The notes under the pieces: generated by a model
Databases searched by the model: none
The model's input: the letters and a program-made list of their open reading frames with translations, nothing else
Told to the model about the DNA's origin: nothing
Assembly (NCBI RefSeq): GCF_024172095.1
Contig: NZ_JAMZDX010000008.1
Location: 62,001-126,000, forward strand
Reading direction: 5' to 3'
DNA: 64,000 nt
Source: Kitasatospora cinereorecta
GTDB lineage: Bacteria; Actinomycetota; Actinomycetes; Streptomycetales; Streptomycetaceae
Position numbers and translations under genes: made by a program
Shown: in pieces, positions 34,471-43,614 of the stretch
Position numbering within the stretch: the stretch's first letter is position 1
How the letters are laid out: every line of letters starts with the position of its first letter

Positions 34471-35573
34471 GACTGGGCGTTTCGTCCCTGACTTTGGAGC
34501 TCAGGTTCCGCGCCAGGTCGGGGTGGCTTCGCCGGTGAGTCGGCGGGTCATGAGGCCGATCATGGCGACGTGGACCATGGCTTCGGAGCGGGCCGGGAGG
34601 GCTTCGTAGTCGCGGGCCAGTCGTCGGTGGTTCATGAGCCAGCCAAAGGTGCGCTCGACGACCCAGCGGCGGGGCTGGACGACGAATCCCCTGGTGGCGG
34701 GGTCGCGTCGGACGATCTCGAGGTCGATGCCCAGGGTGGCGGCGTGTTCGACGACGGCGTTCTTGTAGCCCATGTCGGCCCAGGCCTTGCCGACGGTCGG
34801 GTGCTCGGCCGCGACGGTGGTCAGCAGCTGTCGGCCGGCAGCGTTGTCCTGGATGCTCGCGGCGGTGACCAGCACCACGAGCAGCAGGCCGATCGTGTCG
34901 GTGACGATGTTGCGTTTCCTGCCGACGATCCGCTTCCCGACGTCGGCGCCCTGGCCGGCGACAGGGACGTTCGTGGAGGTCTTGATGCTCTGCGAGTCGA
35001 TGATGCACGCCGTCGGCTCCGGATCGCGGCCCTCGGCGGTGCGGACCAGGCGCCGGAGAAGGCCGTTGAGCTGCTCGAACACTCCCTCCTTCTGCCAGCG
35101 GGCGAAGTAGGCGTAGACCGTCTCCCATGGCGGGTAGTCGTGCGGGAGGTAGCGCCAGGGGATGCCGGTGCGGTCCACGTACAGGATCGCGTCCAGCAGG
35201 TCCCGCAGGCCGTGTTCGGGAGGCCGGCCGAACGCCAGGGCGCGTTCGGTCCGGGCCTGACGCCAGGCGGTGAGGGTGGGCTCGACCAGAGCCCAGCGAG
35301 CGTCGGACAGGTCGCTCTGATACGGTCGACGATCCGTCATGATGACGGCATACTGCGGAATCCCGCATCCGCCCAGAGGCAGCGGAACCCAGGGGACAAC
35401 TGTGCTCCAGTCGGGCTTCCTGGGATGAGACAGGACGATGTGCACAGTTCCGACGGACATTCGTGTAACGGCGGGACTCCCGTCACTACAGCCCCAAGAG
35501 TCACCGAAAGCGAGCAGCTTGGGCACCTCGAAAACCGCCATCAACCGACCCACTTAGGGGCGAAACGCCCAGT
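34471..35573 (-). mobile_element. IS5-family insertion sequence A (back-to-back pair)
   Basis: About 1.1 kb. The left end (from 34471, gactgggcgtttcgtccctg) and the reverse complement of the right end (at 35573, actgggcgtttcgcccct) are imperfect inverted repeats. It directly abuts element B at 35574, so the one-base position of each end and any target duplication cannot be fixed. It has one intact transposase on the minus strand. Confidence 0.8.
34501..35340 (-). CDS. IS5-family transposase (DUF4096 + DDE)
   Basis: A 279-residue transposase, ATG 35340 (MTDRRPYQSDLSDARWALVE). N-terminal SDARWALVEP and AILYVDRTGIPWRYLP are typical of the IS5 family. Catalytic patches are CIIDSQSIKTSTNV, KRIVGRKRNIVTDTIGLLL, AWADMGYKN and RRWVVERTFGWLMNHRRLAR. 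Uninterrupted frame, so possibly active. Related to but clearly different from the copy at 35798. Confidence 0.92.
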   Translation of the reverse strand: MTDRRPYQSDLSDARWALVEPTLTAWRQARTERALAFGRPPEHGLRDLLDAILYVDRTGIPWRYLPHDYPPWETVYAYFARWQKEGVFEQLNGLLRRLVRTAEGRDPEPTACIIDSQSIKTSTNVPVAGQGADVGKRIVGRKRNIVTDTIGLLLVVLVTAASIQDNAAGRQLLTTVAAEHPTVGKAWADMGYKNAVVEHAATLGIDLEIVRRDPATRGFVVQPRRWVVERTFGWLMNHRRLARDYEALPARSEAMVHVAMIGLMTRRLTGEATPTWRGT

Positions 35574-36675
35574 GAGTGGGCGTTTTGGTATTACTGATCT
35601 GGTAAGAGGCTTATGCGCATGCCGTCTTGGTGGCGTTATGTCCGGTAAATGGATAACGCCCCTCCTGTGCTCAGGGGAGCGACTGTCCGTCTCGCCCACA
35701 TCTCTGCCTTGAAGTCCGTCTGGTTTGAAGAAGTCATAGAAACGCCCAACAGGCTGCGGAACGGGATCCTCCGCCCCATCCGTGCCGACGCTGTGGCGTG
35801 AGCCAGCGGAAGCCGTACCCCAGCGACCTGTCCGACGCCCGATGGGCCCTGATCGAGCCGAAACTGACGGCCTGGAGGAAAGCCCGACTCGACCGCAGGC
35901 CCACCGGCAAGCCAGCCCAGGTCGAACTGCGCGACGTCTTCAACGCGATCCTCTACATCAACCGCACCGGAATCCCCTGGAAGTACCTCCCGCACGACTT
36001 CCCCAACCACGGCACCGTCTACGCCTACTACGCGGCCCGGCGTGACGAGGGAATCCTCGCGGAACTCAACTACGACCTGACCGGCCTGGCTCGCGTGAAA
36101 GAAGGGCGCAAGCCCGAACCGACCGCATCCGTCATCGACACCCAGAGCGTGAAAACCTCCACCAACGTGCCCCTGACCAGCCAGGGGACGGATGCCGCGA
36201 AGAAGATCGTCGGCCGCAAGCGCGGCATCATCACCGACACCGTCGGACTGATCCTCGCCGTGACCGTCACCGCCGCGAGCCTGTCCGAGAATGCCCTGGG
36301 AATCCGCCTCCTCAACCAGGCCAAGAAAACGTACCCGAGCATCTCCAAGAGCTGGGTCGACACCGGCTTCAAGAACGCCGTGATCGAGTACGGAGCCGGG
36401 CTCGGAATCGACGTCGAAGTCGTCGCGAGAAAATCCGACGTCCGCGGCTTCCATGTCGTGAAGAGACGCTGGGTGGTCGAACGAAGTCTGGGGTGGCTCA
36501 TGTTGCGCCGCCGTCTCGCTCGCGACTACGAGACCCTGCCGGCCAGCTCCGAAGCCATGATCCACATCGCCTCGATCGACAACCTCACCAAGCGCATAAC
36601 GGACGAGACCACACCAACCTGGCGAGGGACCTACTAGGGCATAAAGGGCAATCCGCTCACATCAAATGCCCTCTC
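35574..36675 (+). mobile_element. IS5-family insertion sequence B (back-to-back pair)
   Basis: About 1102 bp. The left end (35574, gagtgggcgtttt) and the reverse complement of the right end (36675, gagagggcatttga) form an imperfect inverted repeat. Its left end touches the right end of element A without spacer, and the two transposases point away from each other. The right end cuts into the sortase remnant. Confidence 0.78.
35798..36637 (+). CDS. IS5-family transposase (DUF4096 + DDE), second type
   Basis: A 279-residue transposase, GTG 35798 (MSQRKPYPSDLSDARWALIE). Same domain order as its neighbour: SDARWALIEPKLTAWR, AILYINRTGIPWKYLPHDFP, SVIDTQSVKTSTNVPLTSQG, RKRGIITDTVGLIL, WVDTGFKNAVIEYG and RRWVVERSLGWLMLRRRLAR. 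The frame is intact. The upstream 220 bases inside the element are non-coding. Confidence 0.92.
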   Translation: MSQRKPYPSDLSDARWALIEPKLTAWRKARLDRRPTGKPAQVELRDVFNAILYINRTGIPWKYLPHDFPNHGTVYAYYAARRDEGILAELNYDLTGLARVKEGRKPEPTASVIDTQSVKTSTNVPLTSQGTDAAKKIVGRKRGIITDTVGLILAVTVTAASLSENALGIRLLNQAKKTYPSISKSWVDTGFKNAVIEYGAGLGIDVEVVARKSDVRGFHVVKRRWVVERSLGWLMLRRRLARDYETLPASSEAMIHIASIDNLTKRITDETTPTWRGTY

Positions 36676-37193
36676 AGAACCGACGCCCATGCCGCGCGCC
36701 GAACCGGTCCGGATCCGTATCCCCGCCCTGTCGGTGAACACCCCCCCTGGTACCGCTGCACCTGGACGCCACCGGAACCGTGCCCCCACCCGCATCGGAC
36801 GACCGCAACATCGCTGGCTGGTACGCCGACGGCACCACACCAGGGGAGACGGGAACCGCCGTGATCGTCGGCCACCTCGACACCCGCCAGGGCATCGCCG
36901 CCTTCTACCGCCTGTCGACCCTCGCGCCCGGCCAGACCGCAATCGTCCAGCGCGGCGACGGCAGCACCGCAGTCTTCTCCATCGACGCCGTGCGGACCTA
37001 CCCCAAATCCGCGTTCCCCACCGACCACGTGTACAAGCCCACCGGGCGACCGGAACTGTGACTGATCACCTGCGCCTGGCCGTACGACCGCGCACACGGC
37101 GGATACCAGGACAACACCGTCGTCTACGCCCACCTCACCGGCACGACGCCCCCGCCGGCAAGCGCCGTCGGATCGGCCACCAGCGCCCGGTAG
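36676..37193 (+). pseudogene. sortase gene remnant (class E/F type)
   Basis: Truncated at the 5' end by IS B. Two lesions follow. The frame AEPVRIRIPALSVNTP is broken by an extra C in a seven-C run (36741-36747); after it comes LVPLHLDATGTVPPPASDDR, then TAVIVGHLDTRQGIAAF with the catalytic His. An in-frame TGA (37059-37061) replaces what should be a sense codon just before LITCAWPYDR, which holds the catalytic Cys. The rest runs to TAG at 37191. The gene cannot make a working transpeptidase. Confidence 0.8.
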
Positions 37194-37400
37194 AGCGATC
37201 CTTGTGACCGCGACCCCATGACGGCCATCGTCGCGCACGAGATCGGCAACCGGCGCGATTGCCGACTCGTGCCCGGTCGTCCGGACGTGTGGGGTCAGGT
37301 GCGGTCCGGCAGCACCCACGCTCGGTCCGGCCGCCGACGGCGACCTTCCGGCGCGAGATGGAGCAACTGCAGCGCAGCCGGGTGGCGGTGTTCCCGGCGG

Positions 37401-38423
37401 CTACGGGTTGCTGGCGGTCCAGCGGGAGACCTGGTCTCCGGCCGTGATGGTGAGCCAGGTTCCGTCGCCGAGTGCGAGCGGGTCGGGGCCGGGAGCGGCC
37501 GGGTAGGTGAGTTCGGTGACCAGGGTGAGGGTTTGCGGGTCGAGGATGACGTGGCGGGAGGTCTCCGCGAAGTCGTGTTCGGCGACTGCGGCGATGACGG
37601 CGGTCTCGGAGAGGAAGCCGGGACGGTTGACGAAGCGGTCGTCGCCGGCGCCGGGGATGTCCGTGATGGCGATCGACGCGGCGGCCTGCCATCGGTCGGC
37701 GGTGAGGACGTGGAGTTGGACCCGGGTGCCGGAGCGCTCAAGCGTGATCAAGCGGTCGCCGGCGGGATTGGTTCCGGCGAGGAGTTCGTCGGGGCGGGCG
37801 GCGGGTGCGACATCAAGCTTCCCGCCGGCGCAGGAGACTGCATAGGAGAGGGCATCCTCCTGTCCCTGGCCGGCCGACAACAGCAGCGCCCCGACGGCTG
37901 TCGGCCGGCCGTGGAAGGTGTAGGTCGCCGACGCCGCGGTGAGGGTGACCCGGTCGACCACCTGCCCGCTCCGCGCGTCGACGGCGATGCACAGGTCGCC
38001 GTCGTACGAGCCGTCCGCGTTCACGGGACCGGGGATGGTGGCGAGCACGTAGCGCCCGTCGGGGGTAGCAGCGCACGCCCCGTCGCCGGACCCGCCGCTG
38101 CTCCAAGGGGTGTGCTCCACGGTCCACAGCCGCTGGCCGGCGGTGTCGACGGCTGTCAGCGCCGTGTCCCCGCTCACGAACACCAGCGAGCCGTTGGCGT
38201 TCGGGCATGCGTAGCCGTGTTCGGCGAACGGTGCGGGGAAGACGATGCCGTCGTCGAAGACGCGGTCGGCTTCGGGGCGGATGCGGTGGGCGGTGATGCT
38301 GTCGCCGTCGCTGGTGACGATCCACGCCGTCCCGCCGCGGGGCTGCCATCCGTCCGGCCAGCCGAGAGCGTCCTCCGCTCCGGGGACGGTGGTGTGGGCG
38401 GTCGGGCGTGCGGGGGTGGTCAC
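37401..38423 (-). CDS. beta-propeller-like protein, candidate immunity protein
   Basis: A 340-residue protein, GTG start at 38423 with gggagag before it. Repeated strand patterns with Gly/Asp turns (AWIVTSDGDSITAHRIRP, LVFVSGDTALTAVDTAG, RYVLATIPGPVNADGSYDG, DLCIAVDARSGQVVDRV) suggest a propeller of WD40/PQQ-like blades. There is no signal peptide, so it is probably cytoplasmic. It lies 94 bases after the toxin gene on the same strand, which is the usual place for the immunity gene of a polymorphic toxin. The propeller fold and immunity role are both inferred. Confidence 0.55.
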   Translation of the reverse strand: MTTPARPTAHTTVPGAEDALGWPDGWQPRGGTAWIVTSDGDSITAHRIRPEADRVFDDGIVFPAPFAEHGYACPNANGSLVFVSGDTALTAVDTAGQRLWTVEHTPWSSGGSGDGACAATPDGRYVLATIPGPVNADGSYDGDLCIAVDARSGQVVDRVTLTAASATYTFHGRPTAVGALLLSAGQGQEDALSYAVSCAGGKLDVAPAARPDELLAGTNPAGDRLITLERSGTRVQLHVLTADRWQAAASIAITDIPGAGDDRFVNRPGFLSETAVIAAVAEHDFAETSRHVILDPQTLTLVTELTYPAAPGPDPLALGDGTWLTITAGDQVSRWTASNP

Positions 38424-38517
38424 CGGTCCATCTCTCCCTGTTGTGTGACGGTTCGCCACCCAGTGTCCCACCGGTGTGCCACGGCCGGGGCGGTGCGGCC
38501 GCGGCACACACCGGGTG

Positions 38518-41500
38518 TCAGGGGAGCCAGGTGAACAGGCGGCGGTGTGTTCCGCGTTCGCGCGGGAAGTACCACTCCCCGTCTCCGACCATGCGCCCGC
38601 CGCTGCCGCGGATGAGGGGCGCGCAGTGGTCGGTGCAGACGCTGCGCGAGGCGCCGCCTTGGAGCGGCCGCCAGGCGGAGTCTGTCTGGTGGCGGCGGGC
38701 GAGGAATGCCAGCAGGTTCTGCTCGGCGTGGCCGGCGAAGTCGTCGGTCTTCGGCGAGTACTCGCTGGACGGCAGCGGGATCAGGCCGAGCTTCTTCGCG
38801 TGGGCTTGCTGAGCGGGGGTCAGCGGGCTGGAGCTGGTGCCGGCAGCAAAGAGCTTCGGACCCTTCGGGGTCATCGCCTCGATGACCGCGACGGTCTGGT
38901 ACTCCTGGCTGCGCTTGGGCAGCAGCCCGGCGATCTCGCTCGCCATCTTCCCCAGGTGCGTGGGGCAGGGGGCCAGGCCGAACGGGTCCGCCCAGGTTTG
39001 CGGGTTGTGGACGTAGGTCTGGGGGTTCAGGGCCGGCCGCAGTCCGAGCGGATCGGGGCTGAGGTAGCGGGCCGTGAGCGGGTCGTAGTAGCGGAACAGG
39101 TTGTAGTGCAGGCCGGACTCGGCGTCCGCCTGCTGGCCGGGGAACCGCAGCGGGCAGTCGGGTCCGCGTGGTGCGGGCGCGGGCTTCCCGGGTGCTCCCC
39201 ACAGGGTGGTGCGCAGGTGCCAGGCGACGGTTCCGTGCTCGTCGACGAGTTCGGTCGGGGCGCCGACGAGGTCGCTGACGATGGCGTAGAACCGCTCGTC
39301 GATCTCGTCCTGGGTGGCGTCGCGCAGGTGGTGGGTGCGGTCGCGTTGGGCGAGGGGGCGTTCGCCGTCGGGTTCCCAGTCCCAGGTTGAGGTGTGCGCG
39401 GTGCCGGTGTCGGGGTCGGTGCGGGTCTGTTCGGCGAGGTTGGTGCCGTCCCAGACGAACCGGGTCTCCTCGAGGACGGTGTGCCGGTCGGTGGCCAGGC
39501 GCTGCTTGGCGATGCGCCGTCCGAACGGGTCGTACAGGTATTGCCAGAGGGAGCCGTCAGGGGTGGTCAGGTGGGTGAGCCGGTCGGCGGTGTCCCAGGT
39601 GTAGCGCCACTCGCGGTGGCCGCCGGAGAGCAGCCGGCGGCGCTGGCGGACGAGGCGGCCCTGCTGGTCGTACTCGTAGGTGGTGCGGCCGGCGGTGGTG
39701 AGCTGCATGCCGGTGTGGGTGCGTTCGCCGACGGCCGCGTCGGCCTCGGTGCCGTCGTTGCCGCCGGCGGTGGGCCAGTCGGCGCCGGTGAGGTTGCCGG
39801 CTTCGTCGTAGGTGTAGCGCTCGGTCCAGTTCGCGCCGGTGACGGCGGTGACGCGGCCGGCCGGGTCGAGGTCCTGGTGGTGCACCTCGCCGCTCGGGCC
39901 GCTGGTCGCGGTGACGTATCCGGTCGGTGAGTAGGCCCAGGCCCTCGACCAGCTTGCGGCCCTCGTGCCGGGTGCGGCGGTCAGCTGCTGCCCGGTGAGG
40001 CGTCCGCCATCATCGAAGGTGTGGGTGAGCGCCGCGGCGCCGAACTGCCGGCTGGTCTCCCGGCCGGCCAGGTCGTGCGCGAAGGCGAGCGTGTGCCCGC
40101 TGCCGGTGTGCAGTTGCCGGGGCCGGCCGGCCGCGTCGTAGGTCCAGCGGCTCTCGGCGCCGCTGGGGGTCTGGCGGACGGTGGTGCGCCCCAGCGGGTC
40201 GTAGGCGCGGTGGACGCTGGCGCCGTTGCAGGTCTCGGTGAGGACCCGCCCGGCGGCGTCGTAGGTGAAGGTGACGGTGGCGTCCGCGTTGGCGGCTTCG
40301 AGCAGGTGGCCGCCCGCGTCGTAGCGGAAGGTGGTGGTGGCGCCGTCGGCGTGCCGGGCGACGGTGCGCCCCAGTGGGTCGCGGGTGAAGGCAGTGCGCT
40401 GGCCCGCGCCGTTGGTGAGTTCGGTGGGGTGCCCGGCCGCGTCCAGGCTGTAGGTGACCGTACGGCCGTTGAAGTCGCGCTCGCTCACGAGCCGCCCGGC
40501 GACGTCGTGCTCGTATGTCCAGGTGAGGCCGTGCGGGTTGGTGATCCGGGTGAGCTTCAGCTCCGGGTCGTAGTCGAAGCGGTAGTGGGCGCCGTCGGGG
40601 TCGGTGCGGGCGGCGAGCAGGTCGAAGTAGGTGTACTCGAACGTTGACGTGCCGCCGCCGGGGTCGGTGTGCCGCACGCAGTTGCCCTCGCCGTCGTACG
40701 CCCACCGTTCGGTGTTGCCGGCCGCGTCGGTGCGCCACGCGGGCCGGCCTTCGATAGTCCAGCCGAGCAGGGTGGTGGTGCCGAGCGGATCGGTGATCCG
40801 GGCGGGCAGTCCGAACGCGTCGTAGGCGCAGGTGGAGGTGCCGCCGAGCGGGCCGGTGATCGTTGTGGTCAGTCCGGCCGGGTTGTACGTGAACCGGGTG
40901 GTGGCGCCGAGGGCGTCGGTGACCGTGTCGGCGTTGCCGTGTTCGTCGCGCACGTAGCGGGTGAGGGCCCCGGCGGGGTCGGTCGCGGTCAGCAGGTTCC
41001 CGCGGTCGTCGTAGGTGAACTGCTCGACGGCGCCGTCGGCGGTCGTGACTTCCAGGGGCTGGTGCAGGTCGTTGTAGACGGCCTGGCTGAAGCTGCCGTC
41101 GGGCCTTGATATTCGGGACAGGTTTCCGTCTTCGTCCCAGGACAGCGTCGTGGTGCGGCCGAGCTGGTCGGTGCGCTCCAGCAGCCTGTCGTAGGGGTCC
41201 CAGAGGGAGCGGGTGACGTGACCGAGCGGGTCGGTCTCGGCGACGGTCTGTCCGAGCTCGTTGAGCTGGTAGACCGTTCGCTGCCCCAGTGCGTTGGTCA
41301 CCGTTGTGGTGCGGTTGTCCGTGTCGTAGGAGAACACGTTGTCCAGGAACCCGCCGTCGCCGCGGGTCTGCACGCAGCGCCCGGCCCGGTCGTACAGGTA
41401 CCGGTAGCGGTGACGGTTGCGGTCGGTCCACGTCGTGATCCGCGCCAGGTGGTCGTAGGTGAACTCCAGCGGCACGCCGGAGGAGTTCATGACCTGGGAC

Positions 41501-42783
41501 AGGTTCCCGTTGCCGTCGTAGGAGAACGCGACGAGCAGTGTCCCCTCCGGCTCGGGCCGGGGCGCCGCTGCTGGCCCGCTGGGCGCCGAGGGTTCGGTGG
41601 CCGCGGCCTCGCCCGCCGCCGGCGCCCCGGGGACGGCCTGCTCGGCGTTGCCTGCGGCCTGCGGCCCGGTGCCGGCGGCGGGCTCGGGCTCGGTGCCGGC
41701 CGCCTGTCCGGTTCCGGCGGCCCCCTGGGTGTCGGTGCCGGCCGGGTCCAGGAGCCGGAAGCCGGTGATCCGCCGCCCTGCGGTTTCGACACCGACGCGG
41801 TAGCCGCCGCTGTGCCGTACCTCGACGGGCGCGCCCTGCGGCGAGTAGGCGATGTCGATCCGGTGCCCGTTCCGGTCGCTGATGGCCGCCAGCGGCAGCA
41901 GGGACTGGTCCGCAAGGTCGCCCGGTGCCCCGCCGTCCGGTGTGAGTGGCACGAAGTGCCGCGTCACCCCGCTGAACGGGTCACAGACTGTCAGACAACC
42001 CGGCACCTGCGGATCCCAGGCGAGCTCCCACCTCGGCCCCTCCACCGGGTGCACCGGCCTGTCCGGACGCGGGACGGGGAACACCAGCAGCATGCCGTCG
42101 TCGGTCGCGAAGACCACGCCCTCGTCGTCCAGCTCGAGCCGCTGGTCCAGCGTTGAGGTCCACGACGGTCCGAACCACCGACCCGACCGGTACGACGACA
42201 GGTGCGTGCGCGTCAGTAGCAGGGGCAGCGCACCGGGAAGGCTCACGTCCTCCTGGCCCATCACCATCTCACCGGACGCGACATCGACCGGGTCACCGCA
42301 GGTGTTCCGCGAGTTCAGCTGCACTCCGGTCTTCCGCGGATCCCCCGCGCCGTCTCGCAGCCGCGGCGAGCCCGGCTTCCTCGATCCGCCCTTGCGGCCC
42401 GGACCTCGCCGATTCGACCCGCCTCCGCCGCCGCTACCGCCGGGCGATTTGGGGCCGCTGCCGCCACTGTGCTTGCCGAGCATGATGTCGGCGATCTTCC
42501 GGTCGTTGTCCCGGTGGTTGCGGCTGGTCTGCTCCAGGCCTTGACCGACGTCCTTCAGGTGCTTGCGCAACGCCTTCTGGCCGTCCTGCATCGCGTCGAG
42601 GAGCTTTGAGACGCCCTGCTCGGCGGCCGCCGCAAGGCCGCCCTTGCCGCGGGTGCGGCCGAACGCGGCCTTCGCCCGGGTGTGGTGCCGGCGGTGCGAG
42701 TTCTCCAGGTCGTCGGAGTACGTGCCGAAGCGCTTGGCCAGGTTCTCCGTTGCGTCGTGGTCGTGCTGGAATCCGTCACTCAT
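38518..42783 (-). CDS. RHS/YD-repeat polymorphic toxin with deaminase-like tip
   Basis: A 1421-residue secreted toxin. Residues 1-105 are a charged helical leader (NLAKRFGTYSDDLENSHRRH) of the type that pairs with WXG100 partners. A DUF6531-like segment (DPVDVASGEMVMGQEDVSLP, near 165) opens the shell. YD repeats (TYDAAGR type) fill about 420-1230, and the RHS core end YYDPLTARYLSPDPLGL lies near 1235. The last 140 residues are variable and carry a HAEQ motif near 1347 and VCTDHC near 1380, the His-Glu plus Cys-x-x-(His)-Cys pattern of deaminase-fold toxins, which could act on nucleic-acid bases. A long Ala/Gly/Pro insertion lies near 345-415. Confidence 0.85.
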   Translation of the reverse strand: MSDGFQHDHDATENLAKRFGTYSDDLENSHRRHHTRAKAAFGRTRGKGGLAAAAEQGVSKLLDAMQDGQKALRKHLKDVGQGLEQTSRNHRDNDRKIADIMLGKHSGGSGPKSPGGSGGGGGSNRRGPGRKGGSRKPGSPRLRDGAGDPRKTGVQLNSRNTCGDPVDVASGEMVMGQEDVSLPGALPLLLTRTHLSSYRSGRWFGPSWTSTLDQRLELDDEGVVFATDDGMLLVFPVPRPDRPVHPVEGPRWELAWDPQVPGCLTVCDPFSGVTRHFVPLTPDGGAPGDLADQSLLPLAAISDRNGHRIDIAYSPQGAPVEVRHSGGYRVGVETAGRRITGFRLLDPAGTDTQGAAGTGQAAGTEPEPAAGTGPQAAGNAEQAVPGAPAAGEAAATEPSAPSGPAAAPRPEPEGTLLVAFSYDGNGNLSQVMNSSGVPLEFTYDHLARITTWTDRNRHRYRYLYDRAGRCVQTRGDGGFLDNVFSYDTDNRTTTVTNALGQRTVYQLNELGQTVAETDPLGHVTRSLWDPYDRLLERTDQLGRTTTLSWDEDGNLSRISRPDGSFSQAVYNDLHQPLEVTTADGAVEQFTYDDRGNLLTATDPAGALTRYVRDEHGNADTVTDALGATTRFTYNPAGLTTTITGPLGGTSTCAYDAFGLPARITDPLGTTTLLGWTIEGRPAWRTDAAGNTERWAYDGEGNCVRHTDPGGGTSTFEYTYFDLLAARTDPDGAHYRFDYDPELKLTRITNPHGLTWTYEHDVAGRLVSERDFNGRTVTYSLDAAGHPTELTNGAGQRTAFTRDPLGRTVARHADGATTTFRYDAGGHLLEAANADATVTFTYDAAGRVLTETCNGASVHRAYDPLGRTTVRQTPSGAESRWTYDAAGRPRQLHTGSGHTLAFAHDLAGRETSRQFGAAALTHTFDDGGRLTGQQLTAAPGTRAASWSRAWAYSPTGYVTATSGPSGEVHHQDLDPAGRVTAVTGANWTERYTYDEAGNLTGADWPTAGGNDGTEADAAVGERTHTGMQLTTAGRTTYEYDQQGRLVRQRRRLLSGGHREWRYTWDTADRLTHLTTPDGSLWQYLYDPFGRRIAKQRLATDRHTVLEETRFVWDGTNLAEQTRTDPDTGTAHTSTWDWEPDGERPLAQRDRTHHLRDATQDEIDERFYAIVSDLVGAPTELVDEHGTVAWHLRTTLWGAPGKPAPAPRGPDCPLRFPGQQADAESGLHYNLFRYYDPLTARYLSPDPLGLRPALNPQTYVHNPQTWADPFGLAPCPTHLGKMASEIAGLLPKRSQEYQTVAVIEAMTPKGPKLFAAGTSSSPLTPAQQAHAKKLGLIPLPSSEYSPKTDDFAGHAEQNLLAFLARRHQTDSAWRPLQGGASRSVCTDHCAPLIRGSGGRMVGDGEWYFPRERGTHRRLFTWLP

Positions 42784-43478
42784 GCCGCGCTCCCCCGTGC
42801 GCCGTCACCGAGACCGAGCTGCGACTTGCTGTCGTCCACTCCGTCCTTGAAGCCCTGCTTGCCGGCGTCGCCGACGTCCGACCAGTTGACGCCATCACTC
42901 ATCCCCAGCGCCTGCTCCCCAAGCTGCAGGACGAGATTCCCAGCCATGTCGGACAGCGCCTGGATCACCGGCCCAGTGGCAATAGAGATCAGCTGGTCGA
43001 TGATCTGCTGCTCGGCCTCCTTCAGCAGCCTCCGGACGATCACCCGGGTCACCTGGGTCGCCCCCAGCGCTCCCGCCTCCGACAGGCCGAACGTCAACGG
43101 CGCCGCCGCCTGCGCGGCGATCACCTCGGCCGCCATGATGCCCAGCTGCACGATCGCGGCGACCTTTGCGCCCTCGATGACGATCGCCACCCCGTCCAGG
43201 CACGTGGCCACCAGCCGCCCGCCCTCGGCCAACTGGTGCAGGTGCGTGCCGGAGAGTTTTCCCCAGTGCGCCTCGAACGCCTCCACCGCCAGGCCCGCAT
43301 TGCTGCCCAGCATGTCCTGGACCGCACCGTGCATGTCGGTGATCCCGCTGTCCATCTCCTCCGAGAACGAGCGCAGCGCGTCCGCCATCTCCCGGTAGTC
43401 GTCCTCGTCCACGTTCGGCCAATTCACGCCGATCAGATCGAGAACCCACGCCAGCTCGTCGGGCAGCACAACACCCAC
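42780..43478 (-). CDS. WXG100/LXG-like helical partner of the RHS toxin
   Basis: A 232-residue protein coupled to the toxin gene by a 4-base overlap (ATGA). Its N-terminal half has the helical-hairpin pattern of type VII/ESX-exported proteins (DEDDYREMADALRSFSEEMD, then WGKLSGTHLHQLAEGG). A Trp precedes GKLSG as in WXG-type hairpins. A hydrophobic middle (GAKVAAIVQLGIMAAEVIAA) follows. In streptomycetes such proteins often precede RHS toxins and probably guide them to the export machine. No ESX ATPase is in the window. Confidence 0.7.
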   Translation of the reverse strand: MGVVLPDELAWVLDLIGVNWPNVDEDDYREMADALRSFSEEMDSGITDMHGAVQDMLGSNAGLAVEAFEAHWGKLSGTHLHQLAEGGRLVATCLDGVAIVIEGAKVAAIVQLGIMAAEVIAAQAAAPLTFGLSEAGALGATQVTRVIVRRLLKEAEQQIIDQLISIATGPVIQALSDMAGNLVLQLGEQALGMSDGVNWSDVGDAGKQGFKDGVDDSKSQLGLGDGARGSAA

Positions 43479-43614
43479 GCGACTCCACCCCCGTGATCAC
43501 ATCGCTCCGGTACGTAGGCTACTTGACACCCCGTAGCCACGAAACGGCCCTCCGGGGCCGGCCGATCGCCCAGCCTGGCGACCGCCGCGACGTACCCGCC
43601 GGTGGCACTTCCTC

